Assembly (NCBI GenBank): GCA_001643675.2
Contig: LSRY02000006.1
Span: forward strand, 1,862,501 to 1,926,500
Direction: 5' to 3'
From: Monocercomonoides exilis
Lineage: Eukaryota; Preaxostyla; Oxymonadida; Polymastigidae
DNA: 64,000 bases
The notes under the pieces are model-generated. The model was not told the origin of the DNA. It worked only from the letters and a program-made list of their open reading frames with translations, and ran no database searches. Within the stretch, counting starts at the first letter, position 1, and the number at the start of each line of letters is the position of its first letter. Shown piece by piece: positions 12,308 through 23,700 of the stretch. Made by a program: the position numbers and the translations under genes.

Positions 12308-13726
12308 GAAGATGAGTGTCAATTTACATCAACTGAGATATTCATTGAAATTCTCTTCTTCCCTTTCTTTAATGTTCTTCTGGTAAGCAGCATCCACTGA
12401 ATCTTTCGCTCAATCAGTTAACATCTCTTTCTTTCAAACATAAAATTGAAAGAATTTGGCATTTTTTCATTTCTCCTTTCAAATTCCATCTCTTCCACAT
12501 TCAATTCCCCTTCTTCACAAAAAAGCATCTTTCCTCAAAAATAATTCTTCGCCAAAGCCCAATGTCAGGTATCTTCGAAATATCTCGCATTTCATCTATC
12601 TGTATTTTTCTTCCTTGCTTTTCTTCATCTTCTTCAAAGCCATATAATCCTTCGCTTTTTCAACATCCTGAATGAAAAAATAATAATCACTTCAAAAAAC
12701 AACAACGATGACAAACCTTCTAATCATTTTTATAGGCAATTTTCTATATTTTATTCCATTGACAAAGCTCATTTCCCTCCTTTAAAAATTCATTATTCCT
12801 TCCTTTTTCAAGTATTTCTTCATCTGATTCGCTAATCGTCCTTTCCAGAAGTCATTTTCTCATTAAGTGCATCGATTTCTGGTTCTTCTGAAAAATGTGA
12901 AACTTATGTATTTTCTTCAATTTCATCTTTCTCATTGAAAAATATCCTGTTTTTCGTCTGAAAATATCATCTCCAATTCCCTTCCCAATCTCTTCATCCT
13001 GGGCACTTTCCATATGAATTCGCTTTCCCAACTCGATAGTTACCCTGCACAATGAGATATCCCGCTTTCTTTCATTTTCATTCATTTCCACCTCCTGCCA
13101 TGAAAGGAACACAAAAAACAGTCTACAGGTTAACATTCATATATAGAAAAATAAATAAAGAACAAACTGCCCTTCAACTGTTTTTTGCCAAACAGCTTCA
13201 TTTCCACAGCCATCATACAAATATTTTCACTTAAAACAAAGAAAGAACACATGTTGATTGTCTAGAAGAAAGCTTTGTTTTAAAACATGTGTTTTTATCA
13301 TAAAATAACAAAAAACAAACCTCGATACAACGTCAATGTGGAGAAAAATTGTTGAAAGAACATTTTGAAATAAAGTTATGGAATTTTTTCTCATTGAAAA
13401 GAGTTCAAAACACATATTTTTTAAACCAATTATAATGAATAATGTTGTTTTAATAATTATGAAGCGTATGAACACTAATAGAATATAAGCATTTTCTCGT
13501 TCTTGAAAGAACAAAAAAGCGAAAAATTTTCACAGATTTTTGATCTGAAAATTTGAGATACATTTTTCGAAAAAGAGGTCACACCTTGGTGCCCGCTTTT
13601 TTGACATGTTTCACGCACCTTCATAACAACAAATCGATTCGTGCAAAAAAAATGCCACCCAAGGTGTGACCATCGTGGGATACCTTAAAAATATTTTTTC
13701 CTAATGATCATATCCATAATTTTTTT
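12308..13726. repeat. Left inverted arm
   Basis: This is the reverse complement of 19376-20794. Positions 12328-13726 look identical in every stretch compared; 12308-12327 pairs with mismatches. The inner border is sharp at 13726/19376, where the sequence becomes unrelated AT-rich DNA. The arm contains a 94-codon minus-strand frame (12852-13136) and a 95-bp palindrome near its inner end. Confidence 0.9.
13577..13671. repeat. 95-bp imperfect palindrome, left arm copy
   Basis: The segment begins GGTCACACCTTGG and ends CCAAGGTGTGACC, a 13-bp perfect inverted repeat enclosing about 69 bp. It lies about 55 bp from the inner border of the arm and is much more GC-rich than its surroundings. It could be a nested miniature element or a protein-binding site used by the transposase. 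Confidence 0.7.
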
Positions 13727-14540
13727 GAATTAACATCCAATTGTCTGACTTTGGTGTTATGAGACGATTAATTTTTCATCCATTGTCTGCACAAAATGTT
13801 AACATTCTGACATAATTTTGTGAGATATTTTGTTGTTTCTACGTTTTTATTAGATGAAATTTTTATATTTGTGATGTTGAAAGTTTTTGCAATGAATTTC
13901 TTTTTCTCTTTTAAGATTCTTCAAATTTAAAAAAAACAAAAATAAAGAATAAAGTATGAATGATCTTTAATAGTTTACCAAAAGTTTATTAATTGATGAA
14001 AAAATGTTTCATCATTATAGTTCAAATAGAATTATTACCGCATTTAATTTTGAACGAATAAATCGAAAAAACATATAATTTCTTCAAGGCTGTTTTTGTG
14101 AAAAAAATATTTTTTTCCATAATTTCAAATATTTTTATAACTCATCCAAACATATATATTAGCAATTTTGTCAATTGAATTAATGAAAAAAATCATAAAG
14201 TTTTACCAAACTTTCATCTCTCATAAAATTTTTTCTTGAAAAAACATATTTTTAGCTGAAATCAAACAACTCAATATTTATTTAAAAAAAAGAAAAGAAA
14301 ATCAGTTAAATATTAAATTTTGTTGATAATCAAATTTTTTGTATTTATTTTTTTTTATTTTGTCATTTCATTTATGAGCTTTTTGTATTACTATGAATCT
14401 TTTGAGAAAATAAAATTGTGAGAAAGAAAAAATAAATTGAAATAAATAAAAATGAAAATAAAAAAAACAGTGAAGGATGACGGAATTTTAAGGATTTTTT
14501 CATATTAAAAATTCCATAATAAATTAAATATTTCACAAAA
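13727..14540. other. AT-rich left internal spacer
   Basis: Very AT-rich DNA with many A and T runs and no coding sequence. It forms the 5' flank of the USP-transposase gene and probably contains its promoter. No specific motif is recognised. Confidence 0.5.
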
Positions 14541-16893
14541 ATGTCTTTTTCAAAACCTCAATCAACTCTTAATTCACGATCAAAAATTCTTTGGAAAGAA
14601 ATTGAACGCATCGGTGGAGATGATGTGGATTCATTGCTTGTCTATCTATTTTACAACTACAGGCAATCATCTTCTGTAATTAACGATTTGTTGAAGACAT
14701 TGAACGGTTTGATTTTTATTTTTTCAAGTTTTATATAGAAAAATTTATGGACTGTCATTGTTGTCATTTTCTTATTTATTTACTAATTATTTATATTTTT
14801 TTAACAGAATATCACATAAAGCTGCTGGAGGACCTGTCTGTGGTGTACAACAACGCTCCGTTGCACACTCAGACAACAATGCTACAAGCGCTGTCCCGCA
14901 ACACATCATTATCCGATTTACAGGACTATGGATATGATGTTACGGAGGGAAAATTTATTTATGCGAAGCAAACGCTGAAGAAAAACCAAGGATTTATCAT
15001 CCCGCCTCAGAAACCTCAACTTCCGTCTTGCAAAAGTGGTTTGTTTTTATTTGAATTTTTTTTGAATAATTTTCTGTGTTTGTTTTAGGCTTAAATGAAC
15101 AGGATTGGGAAAAGGGCAACAACTGGATGTTAGCCCATTCAACTGAAGCTTCAACTTCTCTCCAATCGGCAAATAAAAAGCAGCGAGCAGAACCGGATTA
15201 TGCAAGATTTATTGATGAAGCAGCTTGGGAGGAAGAAATAATCACAGAAAACTCTTCTTCAAATAAAAAACAATCTTCTTCTTCTTCAACATCATCTCAA
15301 CAAAATAAAAAGTTAAATGTCGTTTCAGAAAATAATTCTTCATTAACAAATTCTTCACCTTCTCAACATGTTGATGCTCCAATCAGCACTCCAATAAGGA
15401 GAGAAAGGGGATCAACAAAAAGAAAAATTAACAAATCATGTCATAAACGTCACTCGTCTCCTTCACCCATTTCAATTCACAAATTCTTCAAAACAAAACA
15501 ATCGTCATCCACTTCCTCATCTTCCTCATCTTTCAAAAAGAAACAAATAGTAAATACACATTCTTCTTCCATTGAAGAATCTTCAACTTCCTATTTCAAC
15601 GATGATGTGTGGGTTAGCGATCAATTAATTGATTATGCCACTTCACCGACTCTAATTCCACCACAAGCATTTCGAAATCTTCTTTCATCATTTTCAAAAT
15701 ATTGTAATACTTCATCTTCTCAACATAACACACTAACAGATGAAAGAGATGTAACACTTCATAATTATTCTCCTCAAATCATGTCTAACAGCAACGCAAT
15801 GGATGTTCTTCCTGCAATTCAATCTCCTTCCCTCTCTCTGTCTTCTTCTCATTCTTATTATTCTTCAAAAACATTATCAGAACTGTCAAAAGGATTACTG
15901 AATTTGGGAAACACCTGCTATTTTGCTTCTCTTCTTCAATGCTTCTCTTCTGTAATGTCACAAAAACCATCTTTATTCAAAAATCAAACAGCAATGAAGA
16001 ACACATCTTCGTGTGTTATTAATGTTTGTCAACAATTGGCAAAAGATGGAACGACTGTGCGTTCGTGGGTCCCATCACTGATCAACAAATGGGAAGACTT
16101 TTGCGGATACAGCAGCAGGCAGCAACAGAATGTGATAGAAGCATTTGAAAATCTTCATCAACTTCTTCAAGATAATAAGATATTTGAAAAGGATACCTTC
16201 AATCCAGTGCTCATTACACATTTCAAATGTCAAAAATGTCAAAAAGTTTCTAATCATTTTAATGAATCTTGTTGCAATGTTATCATCAATACATCATCAC
16301 CTCACAAAGGTTTATCTTCACTTTTTGCTACAGAAATTTTGGATGGAAAGAATAGAGTCTATTGCGATTTTTGTAAGGATAAATGCTGTACTGCTCGATG
16401 GGAGGAAATGGCTGCATTTCCAGAGGTGCTAGCCCTCTGTCACGAATGCACCGATTCTGCTAGCTCTGCTCCTTCAAGAACGCTTATGATTGAAACTGAT
16501 CGTGTTAACCAGCGATCGTTTATCAAAGGGTTTTCAACAAAAAACGTTCACCATTTGCAAAAGAACAATAAGGAAATCATGATTTATCATCTTATTGGGC
16601 AAATTCTTTTCAAGCGTCTGGATCTCCAAAATGGACACTACATCGCCGTGATAAAAAAAAAGAGTGAAAACGACTGCAGATGGAATATCTGTAATGATGC
16701 TGATGTTACAGAACTGAACATCGACAATTGGACAAAGGAATGGAAGGATCTTTATGCTCAAGGTTTCACTCCGTCACTCTCATTCTATATCAAAGAAAAA
16801 ACCAAACCAACTTTTTCAACAATTCAGTTCGGTGGTTCCTCTTCTTCATCTTCTTCAAAAACATCTAATAATAACACTTCAAATAACATATCG

Positions 16894-16936
<43 letters not shown>

Positions 16937-18300
16937 TCATCACACCACCTCCTCGAACAGCTTCCATTCCACAACTTTCTTCATCAATAACAACTGACTA
17001 TGGATTAGAAGCTTTGAAAGAAAGAAGAAAGAAAACGGGCATCTTTTCTCCCAATGAAAAGAGATTAATCTTCAAGCCCAAGACAAAATTATGGAAAGAG
17101 TTTTCAGAAGAAACAAAAATCAAAGTTTCTCTCTCACATTTCTACAAACTCACTGCCAACTTCTCCAAAGCGAAAAGACGAACCGACCTTTGCGGAATGT
17201 GTGAGAAGTTGGACTATCTCGAGAACAAACTTAAATCTTCTCAAAACAAAAATGGACTTTCTTCTGCCGAGTTTCACACACTCAAACTTCTTCGTCAACA
17301 TCGAGTTGTTGCAGAAATGCAACGAAAACATTATCAATCGACAGTCGACAATCTGAAAGAAGGAGAAGCAGTTTTCGTCTTCGACTTCAAAGAAAAATGG
17401 AAACTTCCCATCAGAAAGAACCAACTTCAACAAGAATTCTTCAACTATCAACAAGTATCTCAATTCACAATCATCTCTCTTCAAAAAATAAAAAACCAAA
17501 AAATAAAACGAACATTCGACTTCTTCTCCGACTGCCTTTCAAATGATCACAGATTTGTTATTGAGTGTCTGGAATCTGTGATCAAAAGACACTTCTTCTC
17601 AGACACTCACACTTTTAAGTTCTTCTGCGATTCTGGACCACACAACCGAAATCGCTTCCTTCTTCACTTCATCCTCTCAAAACAATCCAAACTTCTCAAA
17701 AAGAAAAACACTCAACTCAACTTCTTCGCTGAGCACCATGGAAAGAACATCTGTGATAGTGAATTTGGTGCACTTGTGAATACAATCAGCAACAACTTAT
17801 CAACTGAACACATCACTACACTTCATGACTTAATCAACTTCTTCGACAACAATATGAACATATCAGCATCTGCTTCTTCAACTTCACAACAAGACATTTT
17901 TGAATCATCCTCAACTAATTCTTCTCCATCAACATCATCTGTCAATGACTCTGTGCACGAGAGGTACTTTGAAGAGTATGTACCATCTCAGCAAATTTCA
18001 TGGCCATCACTGTCAGTCCCTCACATGAAGGACTACTTATACTTTGAGCGCAAGGGCTCATTTGTCTGTGCTTCAGCTGTTGGATATCTTCCTCAACGCT
18101 CTCTGGTTGCCCTCGAATCTTCGACTATGAAAGAAAAAGTTCAACGTTCAAGAAAGTCATTTCACTCTGATATCACATCATCTAACTCTTCTCTTCTTTC
18201 TCAATCTTCTCAAGATCTTCTTTCAAGGAGATTTGAGCTTCTTCTTGACTCTTCATCTATTAATGAATCTCAAAATTGTTCTTTTGGTGTCCCTAATTAA
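14541..18300 (+). CDS. Ubiquitin-specific protease domain fused to a DDE transposase-like domain, 3 exons
   Basis: Spliced 1202-aa protein, exons 14541-14706, 14808-15038 and 15089-18300; introns of 101 and 50 bp (GTTTG donors, CAG/TAG acceptors, both phase 1). The N-terminus holds a helical domain with LLEDLSVVYNNAPLH, then a Ser-rich linker. Residues about 398-690 form a USP-type deubiquitinase: Cys box GLLNLGNTCYFASLLQCF (Cys about 409), zinc-type CxxC pairs (CQKC, CDFCKDKC), His box GHYIAVIKKK (His about 648) followed by WNICNDADV. After a Ser run encoded by TCA repeats, residues about 710-1035 look like an RNase-H-fold transposase core: VFDFKEKWKLP (Asp about 898), FFCDSGPHNRNR (Asp about 979), FFAEHHGKNICDSEFGALV (Glu about 1013 or 1024). 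The catalytic assignment is inference; the USP boxes are clear. The ATG at 14541 opens the helical domain. Stop is TAA. Probably the element's own transposase. Confidence 0.82.
16894..16935 (+). repeat. TCA microsatellite encoding a serine run
   Basis: About fourteen consecutive TCA triplets encode the Ser linker between the USP and transposase-like domains. It is in frame and length-variable by nature. Confidence 0.9.
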
Positions 18301-18328
18301 GAAACTAGTTGTTGTGCATGCTTAGCTG

Positions 18329-18429
18329 GCACTCTATCGGAAGGGTGCTTGACATGACTGTTCGTATTAGATATTGCAGCCCGAAGGCTGCAATATCCGG
18401 ACCTGGATACGACGAACAGCCTCCCAGGT
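18329..18429. other. Predicted structured RNA element after the USP-transposase stop codon
   Basis: A GC-richer island in AT-rich DNA. It contains a 7-bp hairpin (18329-18335 with 18342-18348) and a perfect 12-bp hairpin GATATTGCAGCC/GGCTGCAATATC (18370-18381 with 18386-18397) closed by CGAA. On the other strand that loop reads C(UUCG)G, an extra-stable tetraloop. An outer stem pairs CTGTTCG (18358-18364) with CGAACAG (18413-18419). In the asymmetric internal loop, ACCTGG (18401-18406) can pair with CCAGGT (18424-18429) outside the stem, giving a possible pseudoknot. It is not a tRNA or a snRNA I recognise, and no hammerhead core is present. It could be a 3'-UTR element, a ribozyme, or a small RNA from either strand. 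Confidence 0.4.
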
Positions 18430-19375
18430 GCACAATAGTTAGAATCCGATTGTTTTCTTGCGGTTTTTGTCCCTATATTGTCCCTATTATTGAATTTGTT
18501 ATTGTCCCTTTAATTATTGTATATATCGAGATTCATTAATATGAAGGGTTGTGAAGGAATTAACTGTCTTTGAGTGAGGTTTTTGGAAGAGAGAGTTGTT
18601 GAGAGTGTGAAATGTTGTTTTATCACGGTGTCTGTCTTTTTTCTATGTTGGATTTGATCTTTTTGAGTCAAAGAAAGAGAAATATCAGAAAGGGGTGAGT
18701 GGATGGAAAACAAAAGAAAAACAGTCAAGTTTGTTTTTGAACTTAAAATATTTGTACTCTTTTGTGTTTTGTATTGATTATGACACCATGAATTTGTTGA
18801 CATAGTATTGCTTTTTGTTGAATCTTTTATTGTTCAGAATCTTTGGTAATTTGATAATGATGAGTGAGAATTTCGAGAGAATGAAATTGAAAATGAATAA
18901 GTTTGTGTTAGCTTGAATGAACAAGATGTTAATATTGTTCATTTTGTTTATCGTTTGATGTTACAAAAAGATTTTTGAAATTGATTTTATTTGTTTTGTT
19001 TTGTTTTTCAAGTGTTTCAGTTTTTTTGTTTGTTTGTTGTTGTTTCAAAGAATCAATTCATTTATTTAGAAACATATCCAACATTGTGCAAAGAGAACTT
19101 GTTTGATTACTGAAAAAAAAATTGATCAACAATAATACACAACAATAACGTTAAAATTTCAATTCAACGAAATTCATAATTGATTTTTAAAAAACAAACT
19201 CAAAATAATATCAAAGAAAGATAAAACAAAACAACAAATTTGTAATTCACAAAAAATAAACAAAATTCAAAAATGACATTCAATAAATGATAAATTTGTA
19301 ATAATTTAAAAATCAAACGAATATTGTTTTTTCTAAAAATTACAAATGACAAAAAAAATTCGAAAATAAAAATAT
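18430..19375. other. AT-rich right internal spacer
   Basis: No coding sequence is supported here. The minus-strand frame at 18510-18803 lacks coding character. The region connects the 3' flank of the USP-transposase gene to the right inverted arm. Confidence 0.5.
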
Positions 19376-20794
19376 AAAAAAATTATGGATATGATCATTA
19401 GGAAAAAATATTTTTAAGGTATCCCACGATGGTCACACCTTGGGTGGCATTTTTTTTGCACGAATCGATTTGTTGTTATGAAGGTGCGTGAAACATGTCA
19501 AAAAAGCGGGCACCAAGGTGTGACCTCTTTTTCGAAAAATGTATCTCAAATTTTCAGATCAAAAATCTGTGAAAATTTTTCGCTTTTTTGTTCTTTCAAG
19601 AACGAGAAAATGCTTATATTCTATTAGTGTTCATACGCTTCATAATTATTAAAACAACATTATTCATTATAATTGGTTTAAAAAATATGTGTTTTGAACT
19701 CTTTTCAATGAGAAAAAATTCCATAACTTTATTTCAAAATGTTCTTTCAACAATTTTTCTCCACATTGACGTTGTATCGAGGTTTGTTTTTTGTTATTTT
19801 ATGATAAAAACACATGTTTTAAAACAAAGCTTTCTTCTAGACAATCAACATGTGTTCTTTCTTTGTTTTAAGTGAAAATATTTGTATGATGGCTGTGGAA
19901 ATGAAGCTGTTTGGCAAAAAACAGTTGAAGGGCAGTTTGTTCTTTATTTATTTTTCTATATATGAATGTTAACCTGTAGACTGTTTTTTGTGTTCCTTTC
20001 ATGGCAGGAGGTGGAAATGAATGAAAATGAAAGAAAGCGGGATATCTCATTGTGCAGGGTAACTATCGAGTTGGGAAAGCGAATTCATATGGAAAGTGCC
20101 CAGGATGAAGAGATTGGGAAGGGAATTGGAGATGATATTTTCAGACGAAAAACAGGATATTTTTCAATGAGAAAGATGAAATTGAAGAAAATACATAAGT
20201 TTCACATTTTTCAGAAGAACCAGAAATCGATGCACTTAATGAGAAAATGACTTCTGGAAAGGACGATTAGCGAATCAGATGAAGAAATACTTGAAAAAGG
20301 AAGGAATAATGAATTTTTAAAGGAGGGAAATGAGCTTTGTCAATGGAATAAAATATAGAAAATTGCCTATAAAAATGATTAGAAGGTTTGTCATCGTTGT
20401 TGTTTTTTGAAGTGATTATTATTTTTTCATTCAGGATGTTGAAAAAGCGAAGGATTATATGGCTTTGAAGAAGATGAAGAAAAGCAAGGAAGAAAAATAC
20501 AGATAGATGAAATGCGAGATATTTCGAAGATACCTGACATTGGGCTTTGGCGAAGAATTATTTTTGAGGAAAGATGCTTTTTTGTGAAGAAGGGGAATTG
20601 AATGTGGAAGAGATGGAATTTGAAAGGAGAAATGAAAAAATGCCAAATTCTTTCAATTTTATGTTTGAAAGAAAGAGATGTTAACTGATTGAGCGAAAGA
20701 TTCAGTGGATGCTGCTTACCAGAAGAACATTAAAGAAAGGGAAGAAGAGAATTTCAATGAATTTCTCAGTTGATATTAATATGCATTCATCTTC
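19376..20794. repeat. Right inverted arm
   Basis: Inverted copy of 12308-13726; the pairing sum of 33102 is constant through the arm. It contains the same 94-codon frame (19966-20250, plus strand) and an AG acceptor-like CATGGCAG just before GAGGTGGAAATG. Further protein-like but broken sequence (GLWRRIIFEERCFFVKKG in another frame, about 20,550) suggests the arm captured decayed coding DNA. Confidence 0.9.
19431..19525. repeat. 95-bp imperfect palindrome, right arm copy
   Basis: Mirror copy of 13577-13671, bounded by GGTCACACCTTGG and CCAAGGTGTGACC. Confidence 0.7.
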
Positions 20795-20799
20795 AAAAT

Positions 20800-23700
20800 T
20801 CTCGATCTTCAATAACCTCAAAAATGCACTTCTCCTTTTTCTTCAAATGAGTCAAAGCCATAACTCAGATCTTCTCCTTCTTCCTTAACCACCTCTTCCT
20901 CTTCTTTCTCAACAAAAGCAAACACTGTCACCAGAGAAAACACATCTTCTGAGGCACTGATTGAGATGAAGGCTGAACTGGAGATGAGCTTCGATTCGAC
21001 TTTTCGTTTTTTCACCGAATGTTTCGTGAGCGGTGCAGTTGTTTGCGTGTTTGAGGACAACGTGGCAGCGAGAAAGCACAGCATCTTTCAGAACAAGCGG
21101 CAGCGAGGAGAAATGGCAGGAAAGCAGATGAAAAGAGCGAGAAAGGAGAAGAGAAGAGAAGAGGGAGAGGAGGAAGATAGAGTAAGATGAGAAAATTATA
21201 AAGAGGACGAAGAAGAAAAAAGTGATGCAGAACACAAAAAGCGAAGATACGAAGAAAGTGCAAAACGGAAGATATAGAAAGAAATGAATGATGAACTGAG
21301 CAAACTACGAAAGGAAGAATTTGATTGGAGCAAATCGAACAATTTTTGAGAGCAGGTGATCATAGACGTAATTGAAGACAGGCTTAATGATGAATGAGAA
21401 CAAAATACCGAAAAGAAGGTGAAGTGAAAGGAACACAAACAGAATTCGTCACGAGCGCTGGACATAGATACAAGAAATCATCGGAATACACCATCATTAT
21501 CTTCTTCTTTTTCTCCACAAATTTATTCTCACCATCGATCTGCTTATTCGGACTCCTTCTACGAAGCGAGCGAAGATGAAAAAGACGAAGAAAACAACGA
21601 AGCAAACGACACTACAGATGGCTCAGATTATCCTCCACATGCGCGTCAGTCGGCAGAACGAGATGTTCGAATGGATTTTGGCTCAACCTGCGTCTTCAGA
21701 GCGATTCAAGTGCGACATTCGCTGATGGTGCAGCAAAGTGAGTTCACAGTAGGCAATTTTGTGGTATGTGCGCTGTCAATTAGATATGTGTCTTTTAGAG
21801 AGGAGGAAGAAGAGGAAGAGAAGGAGAAGGAAAAGGAAAAGGAGGAGAAATGACTGAAAGAGAAGAAGGATGAAGAGAAGGAGAAAAGAAAAAAGAGAAA
21901 AAGAAGGAACGCAAAAGAAAAACTGAAAAAGGACTGACTTTTCGAAATCCGAAGGGAATGCAAGGGATGAGAATGCAAAAAGAACAGAGAGTGCCTTTTT
22001 ATCACAAATTATACAACAAAAGATGTACGTCAACATCATCATCACTTGCAAGTTTCGATAAATCTGACGCAAATGAAAGCAAAAAATCTTCTTCTTCGTA
22101 TTCTTCTTCTTCATCCAGCCAAGTGATCTATACAGCTTGTTCTCCATACACATATTTCACCACAAATGACTTGGCGCTTCTTCTCTCTTCATTCAGCAGT
22201 CATTTCAAACGATTCTATCACAGCATAAACATTTTGGGAGGAGCTGTTACTTCGATAAGGAGAACACATCACCAATTGATGGAAGATGATTCTGAAGTAT
22301 CTTCATTAAATGAAAGCGTTGAAGAAGAAGAGAACAAAGAATTTGAATCATCTCAAAATCCCAAAAAAACATTCACACAAATCTCAAAATCACACTTCTT
22401 CTTCTTCTTCCTCTCTTTCTCTTTCTTCTCCTCCTCATTATGTTGACCATTGTCTTCGTCTGATCAACCGACTTGCGTATGTGATGAGTGTGCGGACGCT
22501 GCATCTGGCTGAGTGGCAGGATGTGACACGTTCATTGCATTGAGGAAAAGAGTTGGTGAGATGTGAACATACGGAGAATAACTTTGAGCAGGCAGATGTG
22601 AAGCAGGAGAAGGAGAATGCAGCGTGGAGGAATAGAACGCGCTTTGAAGAAGGAGATGCAGAAGAAGAAGAAGAAGAAGAAGAAGAAGAAGAAGAAGAGA
22701 AAGAAGAGAAAGAGGAGAAGATGAAAAAGGAAGAAGGAATTGCTTCTGCGACTGCTTCTTCTTCTTCTTCTTCTTCTGATAACAGCAAGATCGATTCAGC
22801 TACTCTATCAGAAGAATTCAGCAACTTTCAGCCAATACCGGGCAGGCGAGTGAATATTCTTCAGAAGATACCTTTCAATCAAAAGAACTTCAAAAGAAGA
22901 AAGAGCAAATATGATGAAAACAATGCTTACATAAATTTTATTGCTTCAGCCATTGATCAGTCAAGACATCTCAAATTCCCGTTTTCTGGCCCACCCTGAA
23001 GCTCTTCTGCTCACCCACTTGTTCACCAACTTCCATCAAATCAATCCTGTTTTTATTCTTTTTGTTCCTTGCCTAACTCTTCCCTCGATCTCTGATATCT
23101 TCCATCCATTACCCATCAAAGACGACTCAGAAAACAAACAGTATTCTTTCACTGTGCAATATCGCATCATATATCTGAAGAATGCAGTATCGATGATGCC
23201 TGTCAGACTGGGGCTGGAGAAGATGCTGCGTGCTATTAACACACACCTGCATGTTGTATCTCACAACCCATGTGACAATGACCATAAAAACATAGAAAAT
23301 AACTTTATCCTATCTGAAACTGCTTCAGTTTCTTCTTCGTTCCATTTCCCTCTCTCTTCCTCTTCTTCTTCTTCTTCTTCTTCCACATCCCATTCCATTA
23401 TATCATCATCTCTGATGCATTATCCAATTTGTATTGTAAATTTCGACTGAATTTGAAGCAATGTGTTATTTTTCGTTCAGATCTTCCCATTTGCCGTTTA
23501 ATTGATCAAATGAAAAACAGCTGAATTTACAGATGAAGATGAAGGATCAAGAAAATACTCCGAGAAAATAAGAGAAATTGAAAGAGAAGGAGAAATGAAT
23601 GAAGAAGATGAGAAAATGAAGCATGATTAAATTGAAGAAGAAAGAAACGCCATATATATGATGATTTCGATGATTACGAGAACACAAAACAAACAAGCAA

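Larger units (their letters stand above)
12328..20774 (+). mobile_element. Transposon-like unit with 1.4 kb inverted arms and a USP-transposase gene
   Basis: Two inverted arms (12328-13726 and 19376-20774) pair as x + y = 33102 with no offset change across all positions compared, implying near-identity and recent origin. They enclose 5.65 kb with one intact spliced gene (14541-18300) that ends in a DDE-transposase-like domain. A compact foldable segment follows the stop codon. The arrangement resembles a cut-and-paste DNA transposon with long terminal inverted repeats. I could not identify a target-site duplication: weaker similarity continues about 20 bp outward on both sides (to 12308/20794), so the true ends are uncertain. 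The arms also contain decayed coding sequence, so they could be host DNA caught in an inverted duplication. Confidence 0.6.

Noticed and set aside
18371-18450. tRNA gene or hammerhead ribozyme in the foldable island.
   Set aside because: No four-arm tRNA fold with a convincing T-arm and no CUGANGA/GAAA hammerhead core was found on either strand.
18309-18539. Open frame across the structured segment after the USP-transposase gene.
   Set aside because: The frame is explained by the GC-rich hairpin sequence; the translated product has no coding character.
19966-20250. The 94-codon frame repeated in both inverted arms as a transposon accessory gene.
   Set aside because: It is short, Lys-rich and without a domain, and neighbouring protein-like pieces lie in other frames. 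It is more likely decayed sequence.
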